From Roridomyces roridus (Eukaryota > Basidiomycota > Agaricomycetes > Agaricales > Mycenaceae), in contig JARKIF010000037.1 in NCBI GenBank assembly GCA_029378245.1, positions 248,001 through 312,000 of the forward strand: a stretch of DNA of 64,000 nt, read 5' to 3'. A model generated the notes under the pieces. The model worked only from the letters and a program-made list of their open reading frames with translations, searched no databases and was not told where the DNA came from. Shown here one piece after another: positions 24,156 to 35,599 of this stretch. Every line of letters starts with the position of its first letter. Within the stretch, counting starts at the first letter, position 1. The translations under genes and the position numbers were made by a program.

Positions 24156-24362
24156 GACACCAGGTGATATAATATATTCGCATCTCAGACTCTCGATCTC
24201 TCTCATTCCGAATCCCAGCAAATCGACATTCGAACCGTTCCGATCACAGATGCCGACGTGCCGTCCCGAATATCACTTGCGCGTGAGATCGCATTGGTAC
24301 ATAAAGGGAAAATACAACTACTCGGGTATGTAAATAGATCTATTAGGGACCGCGATTGCGAA
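24156..24362. repeat. 200-bp repeat, copy 1 of 3
   Basis: The block runs from ACACCAGGTGATAT to GGGACCGCGATTGCGAATGAG. It shares long near-identical stretches with 24900-25106 and 28183-28385, such as CGAACCGTTCCGATCA and TATCACTTGCGCGTGAGA. Function unknown. Confidence 0.8.
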
Positions 24363-24469
24363 TGAGAACCTGGTGCCTTTGTGCACCCGACGAGACACTT
24401 GAGATGAGGAGATTGAGTTCAGAACAGACACTTGCTTTGAGCTTCACACCATGTGCATCTTCTCATTTC

Positions 24470-26085
24470 ACGTCTACACCCAGGGGTTCGATTCCCTGCC
24501 AAAGCATTTCTGGGGCCAGCAAGTCAATTTTTCGTCCAAATATTTTGGATCTTCCCTCGGAACTGTCATTTACTTGTGGACACCTGGTGAACTGACTCTC
24601 ACTCAGCTTGATCGATTTTGAAAACTCGGCGGTCCCATGAAATTTCCAATTCCAATTCGAATTCCTTGCCATCCAAGATATTCTCAACAGGGTTCGTACA
24701 AGAATGACTCCACGCCTGGGGGTCACTGGCAATTCAACTTCAACTTCAAGTCGTCGCCAAGACTCGCGGGGGTTCGATTCCCCTCAAAGCGTATTTTCTG
24801 ATTTTCTACTTCAAAATCCTTTTGTTATGTACGTGGGCAATGTTTCGCTCAGTCTCCCCTCCTCGAATTCTGGAGCAACCAGGCAGCTTCCAGCACGGAA
24901 GATGGACACCGTTGGAACGAGGTGATATTCGCATCTCAGGCTCTCGATCTTATTATGTAGCAAGTCAACATTCGAACCGTTCCGATCATAAATGCCGACC
25001 GTCCCGAATATCACTTGCGCGTGAGAGCACCTTGATACATGGTGAAAATACAACTGCGGCTCAGATATCTGCTTAGGTTTATTTAGGACCGCGACTGCGA
25101 ATGAGAAACCGGATCATCAAGGGTCGTGCCTTTCTCCTAACAAAAGACTCTTCGTCGATGCACTGAGAATCTTGATCAGCAGTGTGCTTCTAGAACAGAC
25201 GCTGAAACTAGTCATTTTACGTTGAACCCAGGGTTCGATTCCCTTCCAAAGCATTCATTAGCGTCGTTGTTCGCGCAATTTTTCACCTAAACATTTTGGA
25301 TCTTCAAGTTTCTCAGAACTTGCCTTTACTTGTGAACACCTGCAGCTGGTGAGCTAGCTTTCACTTGTCTACTTATCTTGTTCGATTTTGAAACCTCCCA
25401 CCCTGCCGCCGAGTCAACTGTCGGATTCACTGATGAAAGCGGATCCGCGTACATTTATGCAACAAAGGATGCGAAAGCTATACGATACACTGGCTACAAT
25501 CGTCAATTGCAACAGTCGTACCTTTCTCCCGACAACAGTTGCAAACGAACTCGGGCCCGTCACTTGATGCAGGCCGTAGGGAGACCATTTCTCGGGGATT
25601 TTATCGGCTTTGACTTTAGGTTCAGCGCTGCTCTTGCGTTTGCGGCGATTCCAACAAAATGAATAGCGATACAGTTCAATTGACAAACAAAGCGTGAGAC
25701 TGGGGGTCACCCATTGTAACATACGCTTGTTTTGCATCCTAGCGTTCAAATTACGTATCTTAGGTCTTGGGTTCGATTCCCCGACAGCAATTCGTTTGTC
25801 GCATGGATCAAGTGTTTTTTTTGTAGTGCAGACAATCTCTCTCAAGACCCCCAAGTTCTTTGCGGTATAACCTCTCGACAAGTACTGGTGCATTGTCTTC
25901 TTAGTCCCGCGATGTTTTGCTTTGGCATGCCCGGTAAGCGGTCCCTTTTACGGGACCTCGCCTCTCCGCATAGTAAGTATACGGTGCCTGAATTTGCATC
26001 CCCGGCCATGCCTGAGTGTCATGTCTGACCCGCCGGGGTTCGATCCCCCGAAGCTGGCAGAAGCAAGTATTTGCATTTTTTCGCC
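24470..26085 (+). repeat. Array of five T-arm/oligo-T units
   Basis: Strong T-arm hairpins lie with TTCGA at 24487, 24773, 25234, 25772 and 26039; examples are GGGGTTCGATTCCC and GGGGTTCGATCCCCC. Oligo-T runs follow at 24528, about 24793, 25279, 25815 (T8) and 26076 (T6). The 24487 unit looks like a worn tRNA: 72 nt from GCTTTGA to CAAAGC with six of seven acceptor pairs, but no good D- or anticodon arm. The 25234 and 28461 units share its 3' part (TTCCAAAGCA). Confidence 0.65.
24900..25106. repeat. 200-bp repeat, copy 2 of 3
   Basis: See copy at 24156. This copy lies between two T-arm units. Confidence 0.8.
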
Positions 26086-26475
26086 AAACATGTTGAACCT
26101 TGCTCGCTCGGAACTTTCTTCCATTTGTGAACACCCGGTGAACTATACGGCTTTAAATTTCACTCGTCCATCTTCGCTCGTCAGCGGCGTGGCGAAAGCC
26201 TGGAGTCCATATATGCAAGGAAGAATCTACGGAGTATGTACATACCCTTCACCCAAACTAAACAAAGAAATAACTATAAATCGTCCGTCCGTTCGGTGTT
26301 CCAAGTCCATTAGAATGATCCATGTCCGAAAGCCAACCAAACTGGTATAAGAATATGACAGTAACGCGGCTAGCAATATCCACCACAAATACACGGGCCA
26401 GGCTGGCAAATGCAGGGACTGCAGTAAATCAAAAACATCGGCTCCCAGCGGAAGAATCAAAGCAGAACCAACGTA

Positions 26476-27097
26476 CTAGGGACTGTTAGACGAAGAGTAG
26501 CTGGGCAGGGCAGGCGCAGGCGGGTATTGCGCGGGAACATTCAAATTATTCTGATTATAAGGTGAAGGGTAAGACTGGTATGGGTATTGTTGAGCAGGTG
26601 GCATCGGTGCAGTGTATGGCTCCGGCGTCCGGGGCGCTCGATGAGGGTAAGGGTGACGATGACGATGCCTATGCGGATTTCCATGGTGCTGAGGTTGGTA
26701 CATCGTCACTGGTCCAGAGGTGGGATTCATAGACGGCCCAGGAGGAGGGCCTGGGAACGGCATACTCGGTGGCGGGTGTGCAGGAGGGGGGTGTGGTAGC
26801 TGGCTCGGATGGACTTGCTCGACATTCGGCCACGGGGCGGGCAAATACTCTCCCGACGACGACGGGGGAGGCTCCGGCCCTCTCATGCGCTCTGCCTGTC
26901 GCTCTGTGGCCTCGTATTCACATTTCAAGCCTTTAGTCCGGCAGCGGTGGCAAGCCGACTCGGGGGAGCTCGTTATGCACTGATTCAACGTGAGTAAGTT
27001 CACCTCGGAGGTTTTAATATTTTTCTACCTTGACTTTGCGTCTGCGACAATTTTTGCAAGCGATGTAGACGCGCTGGATTGTGTCAAAGGGATACAT
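26476..27097 (-). CDS. Small Zn2Cys6 transcription factor (copy A)
   Basis: Two exons (27097-27029, 26979-26476) give 190 residues. The first 55 residues form a Zn2Cys6 binuclear cluster: ACKNCRRRKVKC, then ACHRCRTKGLKCEYE, with all six Cys; the intron falls just before the third Cys. The rest is Pro/His/Tyr-rich low-complexity sequence with no middle homology domain. Proteins of this kind bind CGG-type DNA sites as regulators; a protein this short may act as a partner or repressor. The gene ends YSSSNSP. It is one of a tandem pair (copy at 29296-29905) inside a segmental duplication; both copies remain open and keep the intron position. Confidence 0.85.
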
Positions 27098-28182
27098 GGT
27101 TGATCGATGAACTCTTGGTTGACCCTGGGTTTTAAGTACCTCTCAGTTCAGCAAACTGTTTGACCGCAGTCTAAATTATATATTTACCTCAACCTTGGCA
27201 TTTTGGCGGGAGAAAAGAGGAGGGCACAATTTGATGATCCTCCGGAAGAAGCTCTTTGGAGTTCACGCCCACTACAGGAGTGACCGTGCTAAGATAGTCC
27301 CTGCCGCTGACTCACCTGCAAATCCATCCCACCCCACCTCCTGCCGAGTCAGAATCCATCTCGAACTCTGTAATTTTATCGTCAAACGGCGTCTCTGCAT
27401 GACAGAGACGTTCATGAGTGCGGTAGAAGCCAAGACAAGAAGAGATCTGCCACTCACCGGTCTCGGTCTCCATACCCCTGATCTCCTCCTCCGACGTAGA
27501 TGTTCTCCCGGGGAATGGAAAGCGAGGCTGGGCGCGGAGGCGGAGTGGAGTGGAGTATGTAGGAGTCCTTTGCATGAAATCAAAGTCCCAGGTCACCCAA
27601 AGGTCACCGCGACCCGCGTTCTGTGCCCAGATAAGTAGCCCATCAGCTCTGTTGCAGGTTATCCAATCAGCCAAGGCGGATGCCGAGGAAGCGCGGTGGA
27701 CCCGTGCTCGGTTGTATGCATATAGACATCGAGTAAGTACGGTATGTATGGTGCAAGCTGGGAGGCTCACGAAAGCCTTGACATCACTGATGGCAGGCAC
27801 TGCCTTGCGAATGTGATCCGTAAGCGGCACCGGCAGGGTTCGATGCGGTCCCGGAGTTTGCATTTATTTGTGGTGGAATTCACGGAGGATTTTCGAAGAG
27901 AGTTGTGCCCGACAGTTCAGCTCCACCGTTCAACCAGGATGCCGCTGCCGCCGCTTGATGGTGATGGCGTCGGTGATCTGCCAGTTGCAATTTGACACCG
28001 ACATGCGCCGGACGCCACAGATTATCAGTTTGGTTATCACTCGCTTCGAATTTCGTATCTGGCAGGAGTTGGTGTCGTCCGTATAGTGCTCCGAGTCAGC
28101 TGTAAGTACTTATCTTTGAATTTCGAGTTATACGCCGCAGGACGACGTACTTAGAGTGAATTTCAACCACGGAAGACGGACA

Positions 28183-28385
28183 CCAGGTGATATTCACATC
28201 TCAGCGTCGTGATCTCTCATTCAACCGAATCCCAGCAAATTAACGTTCGAACCGTTCCGATCACAAATGCCGACTTGCCGTCCCGACTATCACTTGCGCG
28301 TGAGAGCACCTTTATCCATAGTAAGAATACAACTACGGCTCAGGGATCTAGATATATCTAGGACCGCCACTGTGAATGGGGAGTT
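28183..28385. repeat. 200-bp repeat, copy 3 of 3
   Basis: See copy at 24156. Followed by the T-arm motif GGGTTCGATTCCC at 28458-28470. Confidence 0.8.
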
Positions 28386-29295
28386 AGAATGTCAATGAGG
28401 AGTTACATACGCTTGGTTTTCACGACATGCACCTGGTCATTTCACGTTTAAACCCATGGGTTCGATTCCCTTCCAAAGCATTTCCCAGTCTACCGCTCTT
28501 TTGTTATTTGGGTAATTTTTCACCCAAATAATTTGGATCTTCAAGTTCTTCAGAACTTGCCTTCCTTTACTTGTGAACCTCTGGTCAACTCGCTTTCACT
28601 TGTTCAATTTTGAAACCTCGGCGGTCCCACACCGCCGGCGAGCGGATTCACTGATGAATAAAGCCAATCTGTGGGAGTACATTTATTCAGCGAAGGATGC
28701 GAGAGCTCGGACTTGCGTGGGACAGCTGAAATGCTACCCAGTAAATCATCAATCGCAAGGGTTCTGCCTTTCTCCCGATAACAGTGGCAAACGGACTCGG
28801 ACCCGTCGTTGATGCAGGGATGCAGAGGTTTCAATTTGTCTTGCGTTTGCGGCGATTCCAACAAAGTGCGCATATCGATCCAGAGTGACAAACCTGCTAT
28901 GCTCGCTGACACATGTACCTATGCCGAGTTCGAAAAAAGAGCCGACAGTTCAGCGATAGATTGGTGGCCTCCGAAAGTGGGGTCTACCTTCGACTGTCCT
29001 CACAGTACTTGCTGCGCAGAGCGGCAACGAGATATACTATGATCAACATAATTGTTGGATTAAAATTAAACAAGGATACTATAAGTTGTCCATCCCCTGA
29101 AAGTCCATTCCAAGTCCATCATGTACATATAAATAAATATCTCTTCTGAAAGTCAACCAAACTGGTATAATAATATGATAGTCGCGCGGCTAGCGGTATC
29201 CGCCACAAATGCACGGGCCAGGCTGGCAAATACAGGGACTGCAGTAAATCAAACACATCAGCTCCAAACGAAAGAGTCAAGGCAGAAGAAACTCA

Positions 29296-29905
29296 CTAAG
29301 AGGGACTGTTCGACGAGTAGGTGGGCGGAGGCGGGTATTGCGCGGGGACGTTCAAATTATTATCGTAGGGTGAGGGTCCGTGGTAAGACTGGTATGGGTA
29401 TGGTTGAGGCGGCATCGGCGCAGTGTATGGCTCTGGCGTGCGGGGCGCTCGATGAGGGTGAGGGTGCCGATGACCATGCCTATGCGGATTTCCATGGTGC
29501 TGAGGCTGGTACATCGTCCCCGGCCCAGGGGAGGGATTCATAGGCGCAGGAGGAGGGCCTGGGAATGGCATACTCGGTGGCGCCTGTGCAGGAGCGGGAG
29601 GGGGTCGATGGTTGGGATGGACTTGCTCGGCATTCGGCCACGGGGCGGGCGGATACTCTCCCGACAAAGGCGGGGGAGGCTCCGGCCCTCTCATGCGCGC
29701 CGCCTGTCGCTCTGTGGCCTCGTATTCGCATTTCAAACCTTTATTCCGGCAGCGGTAGCAAGCGGACTCGGTGGAGCTCGTTATGCACTGATTCATCGTG
29801 AACAAATTTCACTTCGGAGGTAGGTAAAACCTTTACCTTGACTTTGCGTCTGCGGCAATTGTTGCAGGCGATGTAGACGCGCTGGACTGTGTCGAAGGGA
29901 TACAT
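29296..29905 (-). CDS. Small Zn2Cys6 transcription factor (copy B)
   Basis: Two exons (29905-29837, 29787-29296) give 186 residues. The cluster ACKNCRRRKVKC/ACYRCRNKGLKCEYE keeps all six Cys and the intron before the third Cys. The Pro/His/Tyr-rich tail is nearly the same as in copy A, with small in-frame deletions, and ends PTYSSNSPS. The reading frame is intact across all substitutions, which argues that both copies are under selection. Confidence 0.85.
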
Positions 29906-30165
29906 GGTTGGTTGATGATTGACTCTTGGTTGACCCTGGGTTTTTAAGTACCTCCTAGTGGTAGCAAGCTGTTTGACCGGAGTCTAAATTTCAATCATCC
30001 GTCGGAAGAGGAGGATCCTTCGGTTTCGGCGCCCACTACAGTTGACTCCGTTTCAATATGTTTACCTAAACCACCTCGGCATTTTGGCGGGAGAAAAAAC
30101 AACAGTAAAATTCAATTGATCCTCCGGAAGAGGCTCTTTGGAGTTCGCGCCCACTACAGGAATGA

Positions 30166-31269
30166 CGGGGATTGAATATGTTCAAAGAGAACAGCGGCCT
30201 GTAACTGCCCAACTGCGACACTTTGACTCCTCCGCGACGCCCATCGGAGGGCGCCTGAGTGCCCGCCAGCCGTGCATCCGCGCGCATGCCCATGCTGAAA
30301 ATGACATCTACTCAATATGATTTTCACGTGCAGTGCCCACACGAATTTAATGATGCGCTGATGATGGGCTGTGTTCACCCGCCGCTCGTCCCCAGTGATT
30401 TGATTTCGGAGCGTTCCCGGAGCCCACGAATGAAAAGGCAATGTCCCTCGGTCAGCTCTGCTTACCTCCTCGGATAAATTCGCTGCATTTGCTGTTGAAA
30501 CTGGAGCAAGTTCGCCCGCTCTCCTGGAACTTGAAAGGCGCAAAGAAAGACTAGCATAGGTTTCGTCGCTGCCCAGCTGCCAGGCAGGTTTTTTTCCGCA
30601 CCTTGCCCCATGGCCATCAGTTCCTTTTCGCGTGTTCATGACTGCCCTGCTGTGCTGAGCTGCCGTGTTTTCAAACTTGAACCCCGTGCCTAATAGAAAT
30701 GAGGCGGGTGAAGGTGTATAACCAAGTAACTGCCAGTTCAAGAAGACGCGATGAAAGGGTGCAGACAGAAGGCAGAGTCCGATGAGCAAGTTCCGGCAAA
30801 CACTTGGCAAACACTTGGCCAAATGATTGATGCGGAATGCGCATCAATCATTGAAATCATTGAATCAATCAATCATTCTGGTGTCACGGCGTGACCCTCC
30901 TCTCTTCATACCATCATCATCCTCGGCACATCTCCTTGCACCGTCCTATTTCGGCGTTCCTTCTGGTAGCCACTGGAGAAGAATCAAACTGAGTCTGATA
31001 TTCAGTCGCTTGCGCCTTGTCTGACCACAAACTTGGGCGACAAAACTTGGGTGTACGGCGTCGAGTGCAATCCTTCTGCCATGCTTCTAGCCTCGAACTT
31101 TTTGGCTGGGATTCGTTTGGTGGGACTCACAGACCGTCTTTACACGGAAACATTATACAAATTACTTCATGTGCGTACAATTGCGTATCCAACTGATTAA
31201 TGTCTATTAATGAAAGGAAAGTGCTATGGCTAGAGTCCGAATCCGTGTATACCCATCTTCATCTCATTC
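30166..31269. other. Intergenic with a small inverted repeat
   Basis: No supported gene. A 13-bp inverted repeat (AATGATTGATGCG, spacer 5 nt) lies at 30822-30852. The long open frame at 30822-30154 on the minus strand has no recognisable domain and is not called. Confidence 0.4.
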
Positions 31270-32061
31270 TCATTTCGCCTTGAGCCGCCTGAGCCCACGC
31301 ACAACATCCGCTATACTCTCGACACCCTGGCCTGGACCACCGCCCCACTCGCCACTCCATCCCTGCTCTGCCCGCCGCATCCCCGGGTCACCGGATTCAT
31401 TGCGCGTATGTGACGTCGACGGTGAGGATGCTACGAGGTGCTCCACGCTCGCATTCGATGCAAGTGTGTTCTGGTTCCGAGATACAGCCGTCGTCGTCGT
31501 GGATAAAGAAGATGATTCAGACTCCGCGGGTAGGGCCGGTAGGCTCCGGGTACTGGCTCGTCGGCCCCTCTCCATCAGTGCAGGCCTCGAATCCGATTCC
31601 GAGTCCGGCCCAAAGACCAACTCTGGCGGAATATTCTCGCCCAGCGTGCGCACGAGTTTGGCCATCGTCTTTCGGCGGCGCGCAGCGTCTACCGTGACGG
31701 GCGGAATCACCGGCGAGTTGAGCATGAAGCTGAATGTCGGGGTAAGTGGTGTACTAACCGAGACGCTCACGGGTGTCAACGTCTCGGGAGCTGGTGTGCA
31801 TGTGATGCTGGGTAGGTGAATCATGAGCGTCGGTCTCGCTGCCTGGTCTTCACCGACGAGGTTCAGCGCCGGATCGACCGGCGGCATCCGTATCTCCTCC
31901 GCCAATAGCACATCGCCGCGCTGATGCTGTTTGTTGGTGTCGGAAGGGCTCACTATCAATGGTGTGCCACCGAGGAGGTTACCGAGTTTGCGAGCGGAGC
32001 GCATCAGGCGGAGGCGATGACCGGGTGGCAGCTCACGAGCCGTCGTCGTCGTTGTGGCCAT
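31270..32061 (-). CDS. Conserved agaric protein of unknown function
   Basis: Single-exon frame of 263 residues. It is low-complexity, rich in Ser, Thr and Pro, with a conserved-looking central block RRRKTMAKLVRTLGENIPP ending PELVFG. The C-terminal VESIADVVRGLRRLKAK looks like an amphipathic helix. No catalytic motif, signal or membrane segment is present. I know the central block from other mushroom genomes but not a function. A TATATGAAA box lies about 90 bp upstream. The start is the first ATG and gives a MATTTTTARELPPGHRL opening typical of this group. Confidence 0.7.
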   Translation of the reverse strand: MATTTTTARELPPGHRLRLMRSARKLGNLLGGTPLIVSPSDTNKQHQRGDVLLAEEIRMPPVDPALNLVGEDQAARPTLMIHLPSITCTPAPETLTPVSVSVSTPLTPTFSFMLNSPVIPPVTVDAARRRKTMAKLVRTLGENIPPELVFGPDSESDSRPALMERGRRASTRSLPALPAESESSSLSTTTTAVSRNQNTLASNASVEHLVASSPSTSHTRNESGDPGMRRAEQGWSGEWGGGPGQGVESIADVVRGLRRLKAK

Positions 32062-33314
32062 AATGCCCCTCTGTCGAGCTTACGCTCTTCGAGAATTCGG
32101 GGGAAGGCAGGTAGGTAATGGACACAGACCCGTGGCCGCCACCCTTTCATATACTCACTTGCGGCGCAGTCCTACTACGGAGTTTATCCAATCTCGGGTG
32201 TATGAACGAGGGTGGGTGGGCGATCACACCCATCCGCGCATACATACATACCTACGCACTTACTCTCAACTCATCTAGGGTATTATTCAAGTGCGCCGCC
32301 ACGTTTCGATGGGCACGAAAATCTATTTTGGATTGACGGAAATAGGCTTGGTGAGCGAGTGTGAATGTGAGTGTCACGACGACCTGCATCAGATTCATTT
32401 CAAGCAGATTATTGCTTGGATACCAAGTCTGGGTACGGGACTCACTCACCAACACCTCTCTCGCCGTGTCCATCGTTTCACTCGCCGACCGACTCGGTTA
32501 GTTTGGTTCCCTGTCAACAAATTCACCATTAACAAACAAAGTGAGATCTCAACTCAATTGCATTCGCCGAATTTATATTCTCGCTGGGATTGGTTGGGAC
32601 TGACCGCATTTATGTGGGTCCCTCAAATGCAACGAATTGCAATTGCAACGCCCTGCCCACCCAAGAGTCCGTGTCAATCCGTGTCAACCCACCATGGCAC
32701 CATCACCTCCGAGCCCGCAATCTCAATCTCCTTTACATATCACACCGAGCCATCGACTCACAAGTTTTGCCCGAAGTGCTATCAGCGCGATTAGGACCGT
32801 GGTTGCATCGTATCGACGCAAATCCGAGGACTCTCGTCGATCATGAGATCATGAGACATGTACGCAGGTAGTTACCCGGAGGATCTTGCATTCTTCCCAG
32901 TCTGGGTGCGGCGCCACAATGCATTGCAATGAACGTCATCCTCCGGGTCGTTATCTAGCCCTCGGGATACCAATTAGCGGCAATCATTGGACGCTCAGTC
33001 ATCATCTCCCGCCCAGCAAAGATTCGAAAGAAAAAAAAAGAGATATATACAAGCAAGCAGGCAAGTAAGTAAGTAAGTACGTAAAACTCTACACCCCAAC
33101 CCAACACTCGTATCGTATACACAATATATCCATCCAATCAAGAAATACACATACATATAGCTCAAGCGAGAAGACGAAGAAACATCCATCTGTCCGTGTT
33201 TAAACTAAAGAATATGGATATAGCACGCATGGTGGGGTGAGAGGCGATGGGCGGAGGGGAGGCCTACATCCATCAGCCAGATCGCACAAAAACATCAATG
33301 GAACGGACTAACCG
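32062..33314. other. Intergenic, no gene seen
   Basis: Promoter side of the gene at 31270 and 3' side of the G-alpha gene. Simple repeats occur near 33060 (AAGTAAGTAAGTAAGTA). A 167-codon open frame at 32291-32794 shows no domain. Confidence 0.4.
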
Positions 33315-35213
33315 CTACAGCAACCCAGACTCGCGCAAATGAATCTGCAGCAAGATATCTTGCACAGCGCTCAACACGACTATTTCGTTCGTTCGTCAAT
33401 CAGCATCTCTCTCGAAGGAAGGGGAAGGAAGGAAGGAAGGAAAGAAGAAAAACGCACATTTAATCTGCTTCGTATCCGTCGCACACGTATAATGCGCATA
33501 TATCTGCTTCACCTCCACCCGATGATTCAGCCCGACGAATTTTTGCAACAAGAATTCGCATGCGGCGTCGTATGAGGGGCCGCCTGTGTATTCGGGAAAG
33601 TAGTCGCCCTGGAGACGAGGGAGAGTTAGTATTGATTCTGAGGAGAAGGAAGAGCGGAACAGAAGCGGGGAAATGGAATGGAGGAGCGGATGCGGATGTA
33701 CGCGGCCCGCCCCTTCTCCCGCCCGCCTGTCTGACTCACCAATGGACTCCTTCCGAGCTTCTCCGCCAGCAAGTCAATTTTATTCCTATCTTTGATGAGA
33801 AAAGAAATGATAGACCAAAGGCGAGAAACACGTACAAGAACAAGATTATACTCGTCTTGACGAACCACCGAGAGTTGACGATGGATTCGAAAAGCGTCAG
33901 CGCTTCTTGCATTCGGTTCTACGACGCTGTCAAAGGAGGGTGTCGAACAGAGGGAGAGCGCACGTACCACTGTTGTGTCCTCGTACAACATCTACAGAGC
34001 GCGCGCGTCAGCTCTCTTGCAGAAAAAAAAAAGAAAGCAGTACACGCACCTGATCGTACTCGCTCAAACTGACAAGGAACACCAACGCTGTGACGTTCTC
34101 AAAACAATGTATCCACTTTTTCCGCTCCGAGCGCTGCCCGCCGACGTCAAACAGCTTGTATGTTAATTCCCCGACCTACACCCGCCCGATGTCAGTGGGT
34201 TAATTCATCAGTGGGCGCAGAGGGGGACGCACCTTGAATATAGTCTCTGTAATTCCGGTCGTTTTGACACGAGAGCGAAGGATGTCTTGGTCCGTGGGGA
34301 GGTAGCCCGGCGCCGTCATACGGTCGAGTGCGGTAAAGTAGTATACAGCTGTGATGCCTGTCTTCAGTAGACGCAGAGGTGCCGGGTTAGGTTTGACGCA
34401 CCAGAGTCATTCAGCTGGAATTCCCGCGAGCGGTCGACGGCGGCTCGGATTCCAGGGTCTGTGTGGCGAGGCGGTGTTGTAGTTTACAGCAAGTGGGAGT
34501 CAAAAGAGGGGACTGACCATTCCACAACGCCTTGAGCGCATCCCCGAGCTCCGCGGGCATATAATCCTCTTCAATCGAGGCAGGGAACTGAAACACCGTC
34601 GCACGGCACCCCTCATTCTGTGGGATGAGCGCAATCCCCAGGTCTTCGAGGGCTTCGAGTATCGCCCTGCATACATCGCTCTGAGCTTCGGAATAATGCG
34701 AAAAAGAGCAGGAGACGCACCGCATACTCTGCGCCGTATTGGAATACACAATCTCCCTATACGCTTCTCTCTCCGTATCGCTGTACCCGCCGATGTGGAT
34801 GAGTCGGAACTGCTTCAGCACAGTCGACTTGCCACTCTCCCCCGCACCGAGGAGAAGCATTTTGACTTCATTCTGCGGAATAAGTATTCGTGAGAGGGCG
34901 AGCCCAGGGCGCCACGACGACCTACCTTGAGGAGGGCCTTGTCCCGCTTGAGGCCAGCGTCAATGGCGTCGTTGCCTGTGGGTAATTGCGGCTCGGGATC
35001 AGGAATTGACGGGATGAGCTGTAGGCTGTCGACGCACGAGCTCTGGCCTGGGCATCTTCCGGGGTGCTGTTCACGCAGCCCATCGTTCAAGTGGTCGGTA
35101 TCGCGGACGGGACGGGTGGGAGTTTGGTCGTCGTCGTTGGGAGCAAAAGGGCAGTGAGAAGCAGCAACCGCCCGTGGTCGTAAGGCGGACATCATGGCAG
35201 CTGGCAGATGCAT
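33315..35213 (-). CDS. Heterotrimeric G-protein alpha subunit
   Basis: The full set of G-alpha motifs is present across several exons: P-loop GAGESGKST, switch I Arg ([12 protein letters not shown]), switch [20 protein letters not shown] and TCATDT. The C-terminus reads [12 protein letters not shown] with the stop at 33317-33315. The protein relays signals from seven-helix receptors at the plasma membrane. Two points are odd. The N-terminus starts [14 protein letters not shown] and runs about 70 residues before the usual helix ([13 protein letters not shown]), with no MGxxxS myristoylation site. The C-terminus has Ser where many subunits have Cys at the fourth position from the end. It may therefore be an atypical, lineage-expanded subunit. 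The start could also be the Met at 35195 or 35192. Confidence 0.85.
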
Positions 35214-35266
35214 TGGTTAATCACTGATCATTGACAAATAAGCCTAAATTGGCTCTGCCTCTTAGC

Positions 35267-35476
35267 TCAAACCACCATCATCTCCATACCCTGGTCCTCA
35301 TAGCCATCTCTCTTGCTCAACGCTCCGCTCCCACCACCAGGCTCACTCCCCACATATTGGGTCCTCGAGTATCCACCACGGCGGCCTGTCCCTCTGATGC
35401 TTCCCATGTCATCCTGGGATGAGAAGTTATTCGGGTTCCAAAAAGAGCTTCCATTGAAACGGACGCTGTTCGTCAA
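35267..35476 (-). CDS. Possible short or relic coding segment
   Basis: An open frame of about 70 codons upstream of the G-alpha gene reads like a protein C-terminus (SFWNPNNFSSQDDMGSIRG, then GMEMMVV and stop). No start context, partner exon or family can be given. It may be the tail of a lost gene. Confidence 0.2.
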   Translation of the reverse strand: MTNSVRFNGSSFWNPNNFSSQDDMGSIRGTGRRGGYSRTQYVGSEPGGGSGALSKRDGYEDQGMEMMVV

Positions 35477-35599
35477 TACCTTCCGCGTCGGATCAGTAGC
35501 CGTATTCGTATCCGCGCTTCAAACGCCACGCCACGTCACACTCCAGACGCTCTGCAGTGCAGATCTGCATGCGGATGCCACATGCCACGCTGCTTCAAG

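Larger units (their letters stand above)
23121..27285. repeat. Tandem segmental duplication, copy A
   Basis: The copy starts at GCTGACTCACCTGCAAATCC and ends at TGGAGTTCACGCCCACTACAGG; both landmarks recur in copy B. It holds a Zn2Cys6 gene at its right end, a 200-bp repeat twice and five T-arm/oligo-T units. It is about 1.3 kb longer than copy B because of the extra repeats at 24.4-26.1 kb. Confidence 0.75.
27303..30165. repeat. Tandem segmental duplication, copy B
   Basis: It starts right after copy A with GCTGACTCACCTGCAAATCC and ends at TGGAGTTCGCGCCCACTACAGG. It contains the second Zn2Cys6 gene, one 200-bp repeat and one T-arm unit (TTCGA 28461). Divergence from copy A is clear, with many substitutions and indels, so the duplication is not recent. 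Confidence 0.75.

Noticed and set aside
24480..24515. Intact tRNA gene at the GGGGTTCGATTCCC motif
   Set aside because: Acceptor pairs are nearly complete over 72 nt, but the D-arm and anticodon arm do not fold; kept as a tRNA-like relic.
25414..25893. Minus-strand open frame of 159 codons
   Set aside because: It runs across T-arm units and repeats and has no protein-like pattern.
27312..27863. Minus-strand open frame of 183 codons in duplication copy B
   Set aside because: The matching region of copy A has stops and frameshifts, so the frame is not conserved between copies.
30154..30822. Minus-strand open frame of 222 codons
   Set aside because: No domain, signal or splice context, composition unlike the neighbouring genes, and it crosses the end of the duplicated segment.
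32291..32794. Plus-strand open frame of 167 codons
   Set aside because: No recognisable motif and no promoter or family support; likely chance in a spacer.
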